A stretch of DNA of 64,000 bases from Ecdyonurus torrentis (taxonomy: Eukaryota; Arthropoda; Insecta; Ephemeroptera; Heptageniidae). Numbering within the stretch: position 1 is the stretch's first letter; each line of letters starts with the position of its first letter. Shown here one piece after another: positions 62,006 to 64,000 of the stretch. The DNA lies in the NCBI GenBank assembly GCA_949318235.1, contig CASGGR010000034.1, forward strand, positions 1,193,501-1,257,500, read 5' to 3'. The translations under genes were made by a program, and so were the position numbers. The notes under the pieces were generated by a model that was not told the origin of the DNA, did no database searches, and saw only the letters and a program-made list of their open reading frames with translations.

Positions 62006-64000
62006 GTGCTTTCTCCTCGTACTTTTCAGACTGTGAATACGATTTTTGATGATATCTTTGAAACTAATAAAGCTACAGGCTTGCGGTTTGAACTAAAATG
62101 TTAGACTAACAGACTTGCAAAGCAAAGGTTATTACACCTTAATCGCTCCAATGCAAACTTTCGAAGTTATAGAGAATCTCAGTGCTTTCTCATCGTACTT
62201 TTTAGACTGTGAATACGATTTTTGATGATATCTCCGAAACTAATAAAGCTACAGGCTTGCGGTTTGAACTAAAATGTAGGACTAACAGACATGCAAAGAA
62301 AAGGTTATTACACCTTAATCGCTCCACTGCAAACTTGCGCAGTTATAGAGAATCTCAGTGCTTTCTCATCGTACTTTTCGGACTGTGAATACAAATTTTG
62401 ATGATATCTCCGAAACTAATAAAGCTACAGGCTTAAGGTTTGAACTAAAATGTAGGACTAACAGACTTGCAAAGAAAAGGTTATTACACATTAATCGCAC
62501 CAATGCAAACTTTCGCAGCTATAGAGAATCTCAGTGCTTTTTCATCGTACTTTTCAGACTGTGAATACGATATTTGATGATATCTCCGAAACTTATAAAG
62601 CTACAGGCTTGCGGTTTGAACTAAAATGTAGGACCAACAGACTTGCAAAGAAAAGGTTATAACACCTTAATCGCTCCAATGCAAACTTTCGCAGTTACAG
62701 AGAATCTCAGTGCTTTCTCATTGTACTTTTTAGACTGTGAATAATATTTTTGATGATATCTCTGATACTAGTAAAGCTACAGGTTTACGGTTTGAACTAA
62801 AATGTAAGACTAACAGACTTGCAAAGAAAAGGTTATTACACCTTTATCGCTCCAATGCAAATTTTCGCAGTTATAGAGAATCTCAGTGCTTTCTCATCGT
62901 ACTTTTCAGACTGTGAATACGATTTTTGATGATATCTCCGAAACTAATAAAGCTACAGGCTTGCGGTTTGAACTAAAATGTAGGACTAACAGACTTGCAA
63001 AGAAAAGGTTATTACACCTTAATCGCACCAATGCAATTTTTCGCAGTTATAGAGAATCTCAGTGCTTTCTCATCGTACTTTTCAGACTGTGAATACGATT
63101 TTTGATTATATCTCCGAAACTAATAAAGCTACAGGCTTGCGGTTTGAACTAAAATGTAGGACTAACAGACTTGCAAAGAAAAGGTTATTACACCTTAATC
63201 GCACCAATGCAAACTTTCGCAGTTATAGAGAATCTCAGTGCTTTCTCATTGTACTATTCAGACTGTAAATACGATTTTTGATGATATCTCCGAAACTAAT
63301 AAAGCTACAGGCTTGCGGTTTGAACTAAAATGCAGAACTAACAGACTTGCAAAGAAAATGTTATTACACCTTAATCGCTCCAATGTAAACTTTCGCAGTT
63401 ATAGAGAATCTCAGTGCTTTCTCATAGTACCTTTCAGACTGTAAATACGATTTTTGATGATATCTCCGAAACTAATAAAGCTACAGGCTTGCGGTTTGAA
63501 CTAAAATGTAGGACTAACAGACTTGCAAAGAAAAGGTTATTACACCTTAATCGCTCGAAGGCAAACTTGCGCAGTTATAGGGAATCTCAGTGCTTTCTCA
63601 TCGTACTTTTTAGACTGTGAATAAGGTTTTTGATGATATCTCTGAATTTAATAAAGCTACAGGCTTGCGGTTTGAACTTAAATGTAGGACTAACAGACTT
63701 GCAAAGAAAAGGTTATTACACCTTAATCGCTCGAAGGCAAACTTGCGCAGTTATAGGGAATCTCAGTGCTTTCTCATCGTACTTTTTGGATTGTGAATAC
63801 GATTTTTGATGATATCTCCGAAACTGATAAAGCTACAAGCTTGCGGTTTGAACCTTAATGTACTACTAACAGACTTGCAAAGAAAAGGTTATTACACCTT
63901 AATCGCTCCAATGCAAACTTTCGCAGTTATAGAGAATCTCAGTGCTTTCACATTGTACTTTTTAGACTGTGAATACGATTTTTGATGATATCTCTGAAAC
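62006..64000 (+). repeat. Right HOR family, partial copy at the window edge
   Basis: The order is P Q R S T U Y I/K B M G, then the first 59 bp of H. The monomer at 63238 starts as I (ACTATTCAGACTG) and continues as K (GCAGAACTAAC, CAATGTAAAC), so J is lost. O between M and G is also missing. The G monomer has GAACCTTAATG rather than GAAACTTAATG. The array continues past 64000. Confidence 0.82.

Larger units (their letters stand above)
1..64000 (+). repeat. 176 bp satellite DNA array filling the window
   Basis: A head-to-tail tandem repeat with a 176 bp period covers every base. Monomer landmarks, as offsets from the GTGCTTTC start, are a T-run at 38-42, GATATC at 46-51, AAAGCTACAGGC near 64-75, GCAAAG at 112-117, GGTTATTAC at 122-130 and GAATCTCA at 169-176. 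All monomers lie in one orientation. Distances between starts are multiples of 176 except for eight single-base changes. No unique spacer, transposon or gene interrupts the array. Neighbouring monomers differ by diagnostic substitutions, while equivalent monomers in different higher-order copies are nearly identical, which is the usual pattern of HOR satellites. Centromeric or other heterochromatic location is inference from array type only. Confidence 0.97.

Noticed and set aside
48..63620. A recurring 68-codon open frame on the + strand in many monomers
   Set aside because: Most of these frames start at GTG, run 31 bp into the next monomer and shift frame each time because 176 is not a multiple of 3. 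Their presence depends only on monomer type: TTTTTAG variants (Q, T, L, O) stop early with TAG, and E has TAG from CAGTTAGAG. Type-defining changes almost all replace amino acids, so there is no sign of purifying selection. All copies stem from one ancestral chance frame.
1..64000. CRISPR array
   Set aside because: The repeats are contiguous 176 bp units with no unique spacers, and no cas genes are present.
1..64000. A CENP-B box in the monomer
   Set aside because: The 17 bp box needs TTCG followed at fixed spacing by A and CGGG. The monomer has TTTCG at offset 154-158, but the required A and CGGG do not follow, and CGGG is almost absent from the window. A diverged binding site for another protein cannot be excluded.
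1..64000. Identity with known plant or animal centromere satellites of 170-180 bp
   Set aside because: Length alone is a weak criterion, and I could not match the sequence to any family I know. The short match TTGCGGTTT to the Arabidopsis 178 bp repeat is too short to mean anything.
1..64000. Hairpins such as AAGC-TACAG-GCTT or GAG-AAT-CTC as functional structures
   Set aside because: The stems are only 3-4 bp and could arise by chance in a 176 bp sequence.
1..64000. Transposon or retroelement origin of the unit
   Set aside because: No terminal repeats, target duplications or coding remnants are visible in the monomer or at segment borders.

Overview
The whole 64 kb window is one uninterrupted satellite DNA array. 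It is built head to tail, in a single orientation, from a 176 bp AT-rich monomer (consensus about 37% G+C by hand count). Taking the start of each monomer at its GTGCTTTC motif, the first start is at 48 and the last at 63942. That gives 363 complete repeat intervals plus 47 bp and 59 bp partial ends. I see no protein gene, RNA gene, transposon, CRISPR array or unique sequence. The many short open frames are a by-product of the monomer: they start at GTG or TTG, and 176 is not a multiple of 3. Such an array points to a eukaryotic chromosome, probably centromeric, pericentromeric or subtelomeric heterochromatin. I do not recognise the monomer, and the window does not identify the host.

The array has a second level of order: diverged monomer types recur in a fixed sequence as higher-order repeats (HORs). 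Type letters are mine, named by diagnostic bases. N: TTCTAATCG, AACAAACTTGC. O: CTTATCG, ACGAGTTTTG, GAAAATAAT. E: GATATCACCG, CAGTTAGAGAG. P: CTCCTCG, GATATCTTTG, CGAAGTTAT. Q: TTTTTAGACTGTGAATACG, ACATGCAAAG. R: CGGACTGTGAATACAAA, CAGCTATAG. S: GATATTTGATG, ACTTATAAAG, GGACCAAC. T: GAATAATATT, ACTAGTAAAG. U: near consensus, GCACCAATGC. Y: GATTATATC or ATAATGTTA. L: ACTTTGAATAAG, CTCGAATGC, ATAGGG. L' and N': variants with TTTTGTTGATATC (GATGATATC at 17478) and CTACAGACTTGCGG. X: TTTTTAATGATATC. Z: ACTGTAAATACAAA, CAATGGAAAC. V: GACCGTGAATACGAG. W: GATATCATCGAAACC. Right-end types are I: AATAGTAGGAC; J: GATATCCCTG; K: GACGATGAATAAG; B: ATAGTACCTTT; M: CTGAATTTAAT; G: TTTTGGATTG; H: TTCACATTG. 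A slash marks a monomer that is one type on the left and another on the right.

Layout: 1-1984 is a rearranged segment. 1985-17653 holds repeated N-O-E-P-Q-R-S-T-U-Y-L units of 8 to 16 monomers around an 11/12-mer theme. 17654-44054 mixes those units with a 17-mer that adds V, W, X and Z, with 7-mers, and with tandem or long-range copies of both. 44055-51797 is a transition zone with a tandem 9-mer and the first I/J monomers. 51798-52853 is an apparently exact tandem 3-mer. 53030-64000 is a different HOR family, inferred to descend from a 16-mer P-Q-R-S-T-U-Y-I-J-K-B-M-O-G-H-E, in which each copy has lost different monomers.

Nothing here works as an operon or pathway. What the sequence records is array dynamics. 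In-register unequal exchange fuses halves of different monomers, segments of 1 to 15 monomers are duplicated in tandem, and longer blocks are copied 5 to 18 kb away. Monomer length is held almost constant throughout: eight single-base length changes, net +6 bp, in 363 intervals.
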